Assembly: GCA_030754715.1 (NCBI GenBank)
Contig: JASLZV010000111.1
Coordinates: 1 to 6,497, forward strand
Direction of reading: 5' to 3'
DNA from: Phycisphaerae bacterium
Lineage (GTDB): Bacteria > Planctomycetota > Phycisphaerae > SM23-33
DNA length: 6,497 nt
In this document: positions 1 to 6,117 of the stretch, one piece after another
Layout of the letters: every line of letters starts with the position of its first letter
Numbering within the stretch: the stretch's first letter is position 1
Program-made: the position numbers and the translations under genes
Notes under the pieces: model-generated
What the model was told of the DNA's origin: nothing
Seen by the model: only the letters and a program-made list of their open reading frames with translations
Databases searched by the model: none

Positions 1-74
1 TTGCAGCGGTGCGTAACGGCGATGATGGCATCGGCAGGCTCTTTTGGACGAGACACAGTCTTATATTCGGCCAA
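1..74 (-). CDS. Partial N-terminus of a probable radical SAM enzyme
   Basis: Only the first 24 codons are in the window; the gene runs off the left edge. The frame opens after a TGA at 95-93 and reads a charged leader, then hydrophobic residues and a terminal THRC (residues 21-24), followed by a codon beginning AA, which would be Asn or Lys. In many radical SAM proteins the first cysteine of the CX3CX2C [4Fe-4S] motif sits in just such a context, a beta strand ending T-[YFH]-R-C-N, so C24 would be the first cluster ligand. The start is uncertain: TTG at 74 and GTG at 56 are both in frame and neither has a strong Shine-Dalgarno. It begins 45 bases after the GT4 stop on the same strand, so it is probably in the same operon. 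A competing minus frame with ATG at 31 is also open but resembles nothing I know. The assignment is inferred from a very short stretch. Confidence 0.5.
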   Translation of the reverse strand, partial: MAEYKTVSRPKEPADAIIAVTHRC

Positions 75-119
75 ATCGGCCCGAGGCCCTTTTCAAAAAG
101 ACTCCCAAGTACGCAGATT

Positions 120-1316
120 TCACTGCCCGCTCTCGCGGGCCACACAGCGAAACAGACGATCAAAGCAAGCCGCCATCCGCTCCTGGGTGAATTGTCGCAC
201 GCGCCGCCGAGCCCGAGCAGCCAATTCCGCGCACAGTTCATCGTCGTCCAGGAGTCTTCCAATCGCATCGGCCAGCGATTGGGGGTCGCCGGGCGACACG
301 CGCAGTCCCTCGCACCCGTCTGTGAGCATTTCGTCAAACGCAGGGATGTCCGAGACAATCACCGCCACACCGGCCCCAAAGGACTCCAGGACGGCTATGC
401 TCGATACCTCGCCCCGGGTGGCCAGCACGAACAGGTCCGCGGCAGCCAGGATGCCGGCTACGTCATCGCGGTGGCCGACCAAAGTAACCGCAGGATTCTG
501 GAGGGATTTATGGGATGCCGGGGGTGATTCTTTTTTTACAGGAGCTTTCTTCCGATCCGTTGCATTCCCAGCATCCCCGCCGCCGGACAGGCCCGCATCG
601 CGAACTGCCTGGCGAATTTCCGGCGAGTCGGTACCCCGCCCCACCAGCACGAGATGAAAATCGTCACGGCGCTGCCGCAGCAGCCCAGCCGCCGTGATTA
701 ACGTTGCATAATCCTTGTCGGGCGTGATGTTGGCGACCTGCACGATAATTCGCTTGCCGGCCGGAAGCGGCAGGGTCGTCGGGACCGCCAAGGCAATCCG
801 CTCAATGTCCACGCCGTTCCTGATCAGCGGCAGATGTCGCCTGCCCAGGCCGCGATCAACCATCATTCGCCGCTGGAGCCGGCTGATGCAAACAATCGCA
901 TTCAGCAGGCCAAGGCGGCAATATCCCCTCAGCGCCTTTACAAACCGACCCGCCTGTCCACCAGGGCGGCTGGTGCACCAGCAGATTCGCGGTAGGCGTC
1001 GCAAGGCCGCCGCCGGGGCTAGGAAACTGTAAAACATGGCATCACGCGCCGTGGAAACACAGAGAACCAGGTCGATACGGTGCCGCCGGATAATGCGCGC
1101 CACACGCCACAGGCCCAGCGGGTCGCGGCGGAACTTCGCAACCCCCTCATAGACACGGGCGGCGGACCGCGTAAAGGCCGCACCAAGTACTCCACCACGC
1201 TGAATCGATACGACGGTAAACTCGTGTTCCCGCCCCTCCAGCGCGCGGACTAACTCCAGGGCGGTCGTCTCGGCGCCGCCGGCGACAAACTTGCAAATGA
1301 CCATCAAGACCCGCAC
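120..1316 (-). CDS. Glycosyltransferase family 4 (GT-B fold)
   Basis: 398 residues, usual length for a GT4 enzyme, which transfers a sugar from a nucleotide-sugar donor with retention of configuration; here probably onto a lipid-linked repeat unit at the inner membrane face. The N-terminal Rossmann domain opens with a short beta strand and the GGAE loop (residues 13-16). The linker carries RNGVD (166-170). The C-terminal donor domain begins near 188, with TPDKDY (198-203), then HLVLVGRG (221-228), and ends with the E-x7-E motif (E303 and E311) that binds the nucleotide sugar. The arginine usual in the R-x5-K motif appears to be Asn196, a variant seen in other GT4 proteins; K201 is kept. Residues 244-276 are a hydrophilic, Lys/Ser/Pro-rich insert where related proteins usually have a short turn. 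The GTG start is chosen because GAGGA lies 7 bases upstream and it completes the first beta strand. The gene overlaps the GT2 end by 13 bases. Sugar specificity cannot be told. Confidence 0.94.
   Translation of the reverse strand: MRVLMVICKFVAGGAETTALELVRALEGREHEFTVVSIQRGGVLGAAFTRSAARVYEGVAKFRRDPLGLWRVARIIRRHRIDLVLCVSTARDAMFYSFLAPAAALRRLPRICWCTSRPGGQAGRFVKALRGYCRLGLLNAIVCISRLQRRMMVDRGLGRRHLPLIRNGVDIERIALAVPTTLPLPAGKRIIVQVANITPDKDYATLITAAGLLRQRRDDFHLVLVGRGTDSPEIRQAVRDAGLSGGGDAGNATDRKKAPVKKESPPASHKSLQNPAVTLVGHRDDVAGILAAADLFVLATRGEVSSIAVLESFGAGVAVIVSDIPAFDEMLTDGCEGLRVSPGDPQSLADAIGRLLDDDELCAELAARARRRVRQFTQERMAACFDRLFRCVARESGQ
489..587 (-). other. In-frame hydrophilic insert within the GT4 gene
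   Basis: This stretch encodes residues 244-276 of the GT4 protein, between the helix after the HLVLVGRG strand and the strand VTLVGHRDD. In most GT4 proteins that junction is a loop of a few residues. The insert is rich in Gly, Lys, Ser and Pro, has no hydrophobic core residues, and is more A-rich on the coding strand than its surroundings, including a run of seven A. It contains an imperfect inverted repeat. It keeps the frame, so it would form a surface-exposed loop on the donor-binding domain. The exact edges are an estimate from motif spacing. Confidence 0.6.
512..577 (-). repeat. Imperfect inverted repeat inside the GT4 insert
   Basis: The arm at 512-522 (GGGATGCCGGG on the plus strand) is matched by the arm at 567-577 (CCCAGCATCCC), 10 of 11 bases complementary. 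In the transcript (minus strand) the single mismatch becomes a G-U pair, giving an 11-bp stem around a 44-base interior. The interior holds the seven-base A run and a smaller possible stem at 541-553. It sits inside coding sequence, so it is not a terminator in the ordinary sense. Whether it is a mobile palindromic element or chance cannot be decided from one copy. Confidence 0.55.
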
Positions 1317-2257
1317 AACAGTTTCCTCATCCCCCCGCCAACCCGGTGGATCAGTTCAGCCGCAATGCCGGCGGCGAAGTGCAGATTTCTTCCCCGGCGC
1401 GTTCCAATGCCCCACAGGCCGTGGAGGAGAAACGACCCGACAAACTCGTAGCCCAGCAGCATGGCGCTGCCGGGACCGCGATGGCGACATTTCCCGGCAA
1501 TGTACAGCGTGGAGGTGACCAGCATCCGCCCGATACTTTTCCAGTCTGGCCGACCGAGCGGATGCGCGTCGTGCAGCACCGTCATATCCGCAGCCAGAAA
1601 CAGCGGTTGTTCTTGTCCGACACGGCAGGAGAACTCGCGATCCTCGCCCAGAGCATATCCGGGGAGGTTTTCGTCGAACCTGTAGGCGGATGCAATCTCA
1701 TGCCGCAGGCTGATCATGCATCCCGACAGGGCCTTTCCCGGCAGCAGGCTCTTTCGCAGGCGCGCCGGGAGGGCAACGTGCCGACTGGCGCAGACTCGCG
1801 GCATCCAGCACCGCAGGCCCATAATCTTTGCAGCCACACGCCACAGCCGCCGTCCCAGCAGGCTCCCTGGCGGCGGCTCTACCGGCGCGGCGCCGATACC
1901 GGCCACCGTGCCCGGCGGCGCCTGGCGGTACATTTCCATCAGGCGCGTCAGGCAGTCGCTTTCCATCAGCACGTCATCGTCGAGCATCACCAGAATCTCC
2001 CCGCCGGCCCGTTCCATGCCGCGATTACGGGCGGCCGGAGCACAACGGGCAGAAATCCGACAATACTGAAACGCCACGCCGGCGGCGCGGACCCGGTCGG
2101 CCAAATCGGCGGGAACCTCTTCGGCACCGTCATTGACGATGACGATCTCGTCAGGCAGGCGGCTCTGTGCCAACAGCGACTCAATCGTCCGCCGAAGGCT
2201 CTCAGGGCGATCGCTGGTCCGCACAACGGCCGAAACGGTGTTTTGCGAAGGGTTCAC
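1304..2257 (-). CDS. Glycosyltransferase family 2 (GT-A fold)
   Basis: 317 residues, typical for an inverting family 2 enzyme that adds a sugar from a nucleotide-sugar donor. The first strand and helix (residues 8-30) lead to DEIVIVNDG (36-44), the common GT2 nucleotide-binding start. NRG (78-80) precedes LDDD (92-95), which holds the metal-binding DXD-type acidic cluster. GEDREF (204-209) matches the [ED]-D acceptor/base motif, and HDAHPLGR (229-236) follows. Residues about 264-285 are fairly hydrophobic and may sit on the membrane, consistent with a lipid-linked acceptor. The GTG at 2257 is chosen because the conserved fold begins right after it and it forms a GTGA overlap with the flippase stop. 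The same frame stays open upstream to 2743, but that part lies inside the flippase gene and has no GT2 features. The sugar and linkage are unknown. Confidence 0.93.
   Translation of the reverse strand: MNPSQNTVSAVVRTSDRPESLRRTIESLLAQSRLPDEIVIVNDGAEEVPADLADRVRAAGVAFQYCRISARCAPAARNRGMERAGGEILVMLDDDVLMESDCLTRLMEMYRQAPPGTVAGIGAAPVEPPPGSLLGRRLWRVAAKIMGLRCWMPRVCASRHVALPARLRKSLLPGKALSGCMISLRHEIASAYRFDENLPGYALGEDREFSCRVGQEQPLFLAADMTVLHDAHPLGRPDWKSIGRMLVTSTLYIAGKCRHRGPGSAMLLGYEFVGSFLLHGLWGIGTRRGRNLHFAAGIAAELIHRVGGGMRKLLCGS
1324..1328 (-). promoter_or_regulatory. Ribosome binding site of the GT4 gene
   Basis: GAGGA on the minus strand, 7 bases before the GTG at 1316 and inside the last codons of the GT2 gene. 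It supports the GTG over the in-frame ATG at 1304, which would cut off the first beta strand. Confidence 0.7.
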
Positions 2258-3822
2258 GGCCTGCCCCTTCGGCGCGAATTGATACCGGCCTTCAAGCCGG
2301 CCCACAGCAGCCGCTTCTGAGCCTTGTCGAACATCAGCGGCGTACAGGCCACCCCGCCCAGGATCGCTAACCACAGACCAACGGCTGCCCATCGCGGCAG
2401 CAGCAATGCCGCCGGCAAGGCCAATACGGCGATTGTTCGCCACTGCAGACCGGCCTTTATTGCCACCAGATATGACAGGGATACCACCGTCACGCCGAGG
2501 AACATGCCAACACCCGCGGCGTAGGCGGCGCCGGCAACCCCGTATATCGGTATCCACCACTCCGCCAGGGCCACATTCGCAGCACCGGCAACTACAGCCG
2601 CCACGGCGATGACCATCGGACGCTCGCGCAGTTTGGCCAGCATAGCCATCATCGCCATACCGGCCATCGCCTGAAAGTACATCAGCAGCGGGCCGACCAG
2701 TTCCACCTTGTCTCTGTATTCGCTCTTGAACGTCCGAACCCAAAGGGGCGAGAAGGCATAAACCAGTACCGCCAGCGTCATGACGCTCATTGCGATGGCT
2801 TTATAGGCGGTTTCCAGAACCATCATGGTCTCGGATCGATCGCGGATTTCCCAGTGCCTGGCCACGTGTACGAACAGCACGGTCCAGGCAGCCCCCGCCA
2901 GCAGAACAAGCGGCTGAGACAGCCGCATGAACGCGTAGAACACACCCGCGTCGCACTTGTCCAATTTGGTGCTTGTCAGGTAGAAACTGATGTGGGTGTT
3001 GATCGTCCACAACAACGTGCCCAACAACGACACCAGCCCATAGGCGAGAAGCCGCAAGAGCATGCGTGGACGGCGGACGTCGTTAGGCAGGGGCACAGTT
3101 CCTCCGCCTTCTGCCAGTCGGTTAGCCTCGTCGGTGCCGGGCGGCTGCGGCTGGAATGAGGCAGACGCCTCCAGGCCCAAGTGCAGCAGCACCATGCCGG
3201 CGGCCAGCGATATCACCATCGCCGCCGCGTGGGCCAACAGCACCGCCAGGCCCGTTGGGGCAACTACCAACACAACCAGGGCCATGGCCGTGAATGTCAG
3301 GCCGAAGAGTATCTCAACTGCCGAGACCGCTCGATGAGCCCGCATACCCCTTAGAAACGCCAGCATGTTCAGATACAGCGCAAGGAGAAGCGCGTTGGCA
3401 ATGGCGGCCCAACAGATGAGTTTCTGGTGGTCCCCTGTTACGCCGTGGGGGCCTTTGCCCGCCGCGAAGATCAGCGAGGTGATACCATCGGAGGCGAGAA
3501 GCGCCGCGGACGTCAGCACCAGCGCCAGGACCGGTACGCTCCACCGCATCATGCGGTAAAAAGCCCTCAAGCGTCCGCGGGCCTCGAACAAACTCACGTA
3601 CCGCTCGACCCCGCCGGTGGACCCGAGGGTCACTATCGGCGCACCGATGGCAAAAAGCATCGCCCCCAGCCCCCATAACCCGTACTGTTCCACGGTCAAC
3701 AGCCAGGTCAGCACAAACACGCGCACAAGGCCCAGACCTCTCTGCAGAACCGTCATGGAGACGTAAATCCCCAGCGACTCGGTCAACGAGCCTGTCAGGA
3801 ACAGTCTTCGAACGAGGGACAA
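2254..3822 (-). CDS. Polysaccharide flippase, Wzx/MATE-like membrane protein
   Basis: 522 residues with about 12-14 hydrophobic segments spread over the whole length, the size and layout of oligosaccharide flippases of the MOP superfamily. Such proteins move undecaprenyl-linked repeat units from the cytoplasmic to the outer face of the inner membrane. The N-terminus has the features common in this family: an amphipathic start, a first membrane span with QRGLGLVR (27-34), then EQYGLWGLG (45-53), the usual 'E-YG-yg' loop before span 2. A hydrophilic Pro/Gly-rich loop at about 218-253 separates the N- and C-terminal halves. Spans near 400-420 and 427-450 carry Gly/Ala-rich packing faces, including GVAGAAYA. 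The tail is basic. The start is a TTG with GGGAG 7 bases upstream; an ATG at 3829 runs at once into TGA and is not used. The gene is 48 bases from the Wzy-like gene and overlaps GT2 by four bases. The transported glycan is not known. Confidence 0.9.
   Translation of the reverse strand: MSLVRRLFLTGSLTESLGIYVSMTVLQRGLGLVRVFVLTWLLTVEQYGLWGLGAMLFAIGAPIVTLGSTGGVERYVSLFEARGRLRAFYRMMRWSVPVLALVLTSAALLASDGITSLIFAAGKGPHGVTGDHQKLICWAAIANALLLALYLNMLAFLRGMRAHRAVSAVEILFGLTFTAMALVVLVVAPTGLAVLLAHAAAMVISLAAGMVLLHLGLEASASFQPQPPGTDEANRLAEGGGTVPLPNDVRRPRMLLRLLAYGLVSLLGTLLWTINTHISFYLTSTKLDKCDAGVFYAFMRLSQPLVLLAGAAWTVLFVHVARHWEIRDRSETMMVLETAYKAIAMSVMTLAVLVYAFSPLWVRTFKSEYRDKVELVGPLLMYFQAMAGMAMMAMLAKLRERPMVIAVAAVVAGAANVALAEWWIPIYGVAGAAYAAGVGMFLGVTVVSLSYLVAIKAGLQWRTIAVLALPAALLLPRWAAVGLWLAILGGVACTPLMFDKAQKRLLWAGLKAGINSRRRGRP
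2264..2269 (-). promoter_or_regulatory. Ribosome binding site of the GT2 gene
   Basis: AAGGGG on the minus strand, 6 bases before the GTG at 2257 and within the last codons of the flippase gene. With the GTGA start/stop overlap it suggests that GT2 translation is coupled to that of the flippase. Confidence 0.55.
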
Positions 3823-3829
3823 CTCACAT

Positions 3830-3834
3830 CTCCC
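3830..3834 (-). promoter_or_regulatory. Ribosome binding site of the flippase gene
   Basis: GGGAG on the minus strand, 7 bases before the TTG at 3822. No ATG or GTG in this frame lies between the upstream TAG (3873-3871) and this TTG, so the site decides an otherwise unexpected start. Confidence 0.65.
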
Positions 3835-3870
3835 GGCGCGGCACCGAGGGGCCCATCGGACGCAGAGGCC

Positions 3871-5367
3871 CTATGCCGACGGCAACTCGATGGGATGGGG
3901 ATCAAGCAAGCGATTGTAGCCGACGACCAGACCTGCCATCGACCATAGCATCGCGCAACTGGGAACCTCCCAGAGCATGTCTGTGAACATCCCGGCCACT
4001 ATGAAGTTCAGCATAATAATCCAGAATAACACCACAAAGTCGCGCGACAACCACCCTGCGGCCGTCGGTGGAAGTTTGCGGCGCAGGCACAGCGACTGCC
4101 AGAACACCCCCACAAAGATCGCAACGATCCCCACCAAACCGGGTACGCCGGTTTCGCACACCAGCGTCAGAAACACGTTGTGCTGCGAGAGCATAAACGC
4201 AGACATGCCGGAGAGGTTTTGCGGGTCGCGGGCCATCTGAACCTGATGGTCGATAAAGTGACCAAACCCCACCCCCCTCCATGGATAGGCGCGGACAATC
4301 TCCTGCGCCTGCCTGACCAGAACTTCTCGCGATCGTATGGGCCCCAGTTGCGCCACACCCCCAGTCCGCCGTTCGGTGGTGGCAAGGTTCTCCCAAAACA
4401 CAACAACGCCAACAATCAGCACCAGCAGCCCCACCGCAATCTTGAGCCCAGCCACGCGATAGCTGCTGCCCCACAAGCACCAGACCACCCCGCACACCAG
4501 GAACGCCACGTACCCAGCGCGGATACCGGTGAAGAAGATAGCCGGTATGGTCAAAACCGCCTGGAGGATGAGGATGGTCCGGTAGGGTCCGCGGATGCGG
4601 CGGATACTGTAGAGGTTCATGTAGAACAGCATCACCAGGAAGACGGACTGGCCCACGGCGGTGCGGAACGCCCCGCGCCCGCGCTCCAGGTGGATGCCGA
4701 ACTCAGGGTCGGTGACATAACTGGGCCAGATCAGAGCCCGAGCCCAATCCGCCCCGCCACCACCGGCCCAGATGTATTGGAGATACCCGAGGTACAGCGC
4801 GTACCAGCCGTAGATGCTCACCAGAACCAAAGGCCAGGCTATCTGCCGCTCCCTCCGCGTGGCGCTGTAGACCAGCCAAAGCATGATGAACGGCAGTACC
4901 ATCGCACTGATGTATCGATAGTATGGGGCGGCGCGATACTCGTATACCCTGGCCGTCCAGCCCGTTGTGTGTGCGCTCCATCCGTAATACAGCACCACCG
5001 CTAGGATAAGCCAGAGCAACTTGAGGTCAAACCTGATCAGACCGCGCCGCAGCAGGAAATACAGCAGATAAGCCAGTACCGCAGCCACAAAAATGAACCG
5101 CGGCGGGCTCATGGTGAAAAAACCGGGAATGATAACCTTCAGCGGGTCCCAGTCCAGCGTTCCGTAGGAGCCCACCCACAGCCAGGTCAGCACCACCACG
5201 TCCCACCGCGCAACCCAATAGACCAGCAGGGCCGCCGCCACCAGGACAACGAAACTCCACGGCATGGTGGCAGGGGCAACCACCGAGATGACGGCGGCTG
5301 CAGCCACCGACGCCAGCACGATCAGGAACCCGAAGGGTTCGAATTTCTGCTGGGTGAGTATCCCCAT
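3871..5367 (-). CDS. O-antigen ligase/polymerase family membrane protein (Wzy/WaaL-like)
   Basis: 498 residues from the chosen start, with about 11-13 hydrophobic spans. Family members join lipid-linked glycans at the periplasmic face, either polymerising repeat units (Wzy) or transferring chain to an acceptor (WaaL). The Wzy_C-like core is visible: ERGRGAFRT (228-236) in a loop before a span, FFTGIRAGY (278-286) leading the central span, then the large periplasmic loop with YPWRGVGFGHF (361-371) and SQHNVFL (394-400), whose His-Asn pair is the usual family hallmark, followed by a span beginning ETGVPGLVG (405-413). The context of flippase, glycosyltransferases and chain-length protein favours a polymerase, but sequence alone cannot separate the two roles. 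The ATG at 5367 has GAGG 5 bases upstream; an in-frame GTG at 5406 would add 13 residues but has a weaker site. 75 bases separate it from the upstream gene. Confidence 0.9.
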   Translation of the reverse strand: MGILTQQKFEPFGFLIVLASVAAAAVISVVAPATMPWSFVVLVAAALLVYWVARWDVVVLTWLWVGSYGTLDWDPLKVIIPGFFTMSPPRFIFVAAVLAYLLYFLLRRGLIRFDLKLLWLILAVVLYYGWSAHTTGWTARVYEYRAAPYYRYISAMVLPFIMLWLVYSATRRERQIAWPLVLVSIYGWYALYLGYLQYIWAGGGGADWARALIWPSYVTDPEFGIHLERGRGAFRTAVGQSVFLVMLFYMNLYSIRRIRGPYRTILILQAVLTIPAIFFTGIRAGYVAFLVCGVVWCLWGSSYRVAGLKIAVGLLVLIVGVVVFWENLATTERRTGGVAQLGPIRSREVLVRQAQEIVRAYPWRGVGFGHFIDHQVQMARDPQNLSGMSAFMLSQHNVFLTLVCETGVPGLVGIVAIFVGVFWQSLCLRRKLPPTAAGWLSRDFVVLFWIIMLNFIVAGMFTDMLWEVPSCAMLWSMAGLVVGYNRLLDPHPIELPSA

Positions 5368-5372
5368 GCGCA

Positions 5373-5376
5373 CCTC
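5373..5376 (-). promoter_or_regulatory. Ribosome binding site of the Wzy-like gene
   Basis: GAGG on the minus strand, 5 bases before the ATG at 5367. It favours this ATG over the GTG codons at 5406 and 5400, whose upstream bases match Shine-Dalgarno less well. Confidence 0.5.
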
Positions 5377-5442
5377 ATGTACCACAAGAGTCCGGCCCAC
5401 AAACACCTGGCTGTTTCACAAGCCGAACGCCTGCCCTGCTGT

Positions 5443-6117
5443 TCAAACCCGCTTGTACAGGAACTGCGGTATGGGGTAGGTCCGCAGGTTCATCACCAGA
5501 CCGACCAGTTTGCCACCGCCGGCCTCCAGGCGCTTCTTTGCCTGGGCAACCGCCTCACGAGGAGTTTGTTCGGTTCGCAACACCAGCACCACTTCGCGAA
5601 CCTTGCCCGCCAGAACCTGCGCATCGGGAAAGTGGTTCGCCGCAGCTACGTCCACCAGAACGTGGTCGTATCCTTCCTGCAGCGACTGAAGAAAATCACC
5701 GACGGTCGGGCTCCGCAGGAGTTCCAGGCTTCGCTCTGCGGCCTCGCCGGCTACGTAAACGTCCAGTCCACTGGACACGCGCTGTGCGACGGAGGCAGGG
5801 TCCAGCGAGTCGGTGATGATTTCGCTGATTCCCGGGGCCGGCTTGAGGCGCAGCAGTTTGTGCATCATGGGGTTTCGCAGGTTGAAGTCCACAAGGGCCA
5901 CCCTCGCCGCACCCGACGGCGTACTGCCGGCCACCGCCAGTGCCGCCGCAATCGTGGTGGCACCTTCCTGCCGGTCCGACGAGCAGAACAACACGCTCTT
6001 GCCGGTAACGCGCCCGGAATAAAACAGCGACGCCCACAAACTGCTGAAAATCTCCGCAGGCTTGGACTTCAGCATCGCTCGGGTCGGCTGGTCGTTTGAC
6101 ACTATCGTCTGAGTCAT
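5443..6117 (-). CDS. CpsD/CapB-like P-loop protein with degenerate ATP-binding motifs
   Basis: 224 residues, about the length of the separate kinase half of bacterial tyrosine (BY) kinases, which pair with a Wzz-type membrane activator to control polysaccharide length and export. The fold order is kept: an N-terminal helix (20-33), a strand SVLFCSS (41-47) and loop QEGATT (50-55) at the Walker A site, VALVDFNLRNP (73-83) at the Walker A' site, and DHVLVDVAAA (151-160) at Walker B. Each motif departs from the BY-kinase pattern: Ala53 stands where the P-loop lysine should be, Asn79 replaces the second Asp of D-x-D-x-R, and Ala159 replaces the usual proline. The C-terminus has only Y214 and Y221, not a tyrosine cluster. 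It may therefore be a non-catalytic partner. The ATG overlaps the previous stop by one base (TAATG) and has a very strong Shine-Dalgarno. It could also be called a ParA/MinD-like ATPase relative. Confidence 0.85.
   Translation of the reverse strand: MTQTIVSNDQPTRAMLKSKPAEIFSSLWASLFYSGRVTGKSVLFCSSDRQEGATTIAAALAVAGSTPSGAARVALVDFNLRNPMMHKLLRLKPAPGISEIITDSLDPASVAQRVSSGLDVYVAGEAAERSLELLRSPTVGDFLQSLQEGYDHVLVDVAAANHFPDAQVLAGKVREVVLVLRTEQTPREAVAQAKKRLEAGGGKLVGLVMNLRTYPIPQFLYKRV

Noticed and set aside
29..31. ATG on the minus strand as a possible start of the next gene.
   Set aside because: Only ten codons fit before the edge, the upstream ribosome binding site is weak, and the overlapping frame ending in THRC looks far more protein-like.
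64..100. Short GGCC inverted repeats and a CTTTT/AAAAG pair after the GT4 gene, considered as a terminator.
   Set aside because: Stems are only 4-5 bp, no T run follows on the minus strand in the right place, and a coding frame appears to begin here.
1346..2320. A 324-codon open frame on the plus strand opposite GT2.
   Set aside because: It is antisense to a well-supported gene, its product is rich in Arg, Pro, Gln and His without hydrophobic cores, and it is an ordinary shadow of high-GC codon use.
2258..2743. Open extension of the GT2 frame upstream, inside the flippase gene (162 codons).
   Set aside because: The product lacks any fold or motif, is Gly/Arg-rich as expected from a GC-rich off-frame, and the GT2 domain starts cleanly at the GTG at 2257.
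4180..5004. A 274-codon plus-strand frame opposite the Wzy-like gene, and a similar 240-codon one at 5377-6099.
   Set aside because: Both lie antisense to conserved genes and show low-complexity His/Gln/Arg/Pro composition with no recognisable domain.
5368..5442. Gap between the CpsD-like and Wzy-like genes checked for a promoter or terminator.
   Set aside because: No convincing -35/-10 pair, stem-loop with T run, or repeat was seen; it probably just carries the ribosome binding site.
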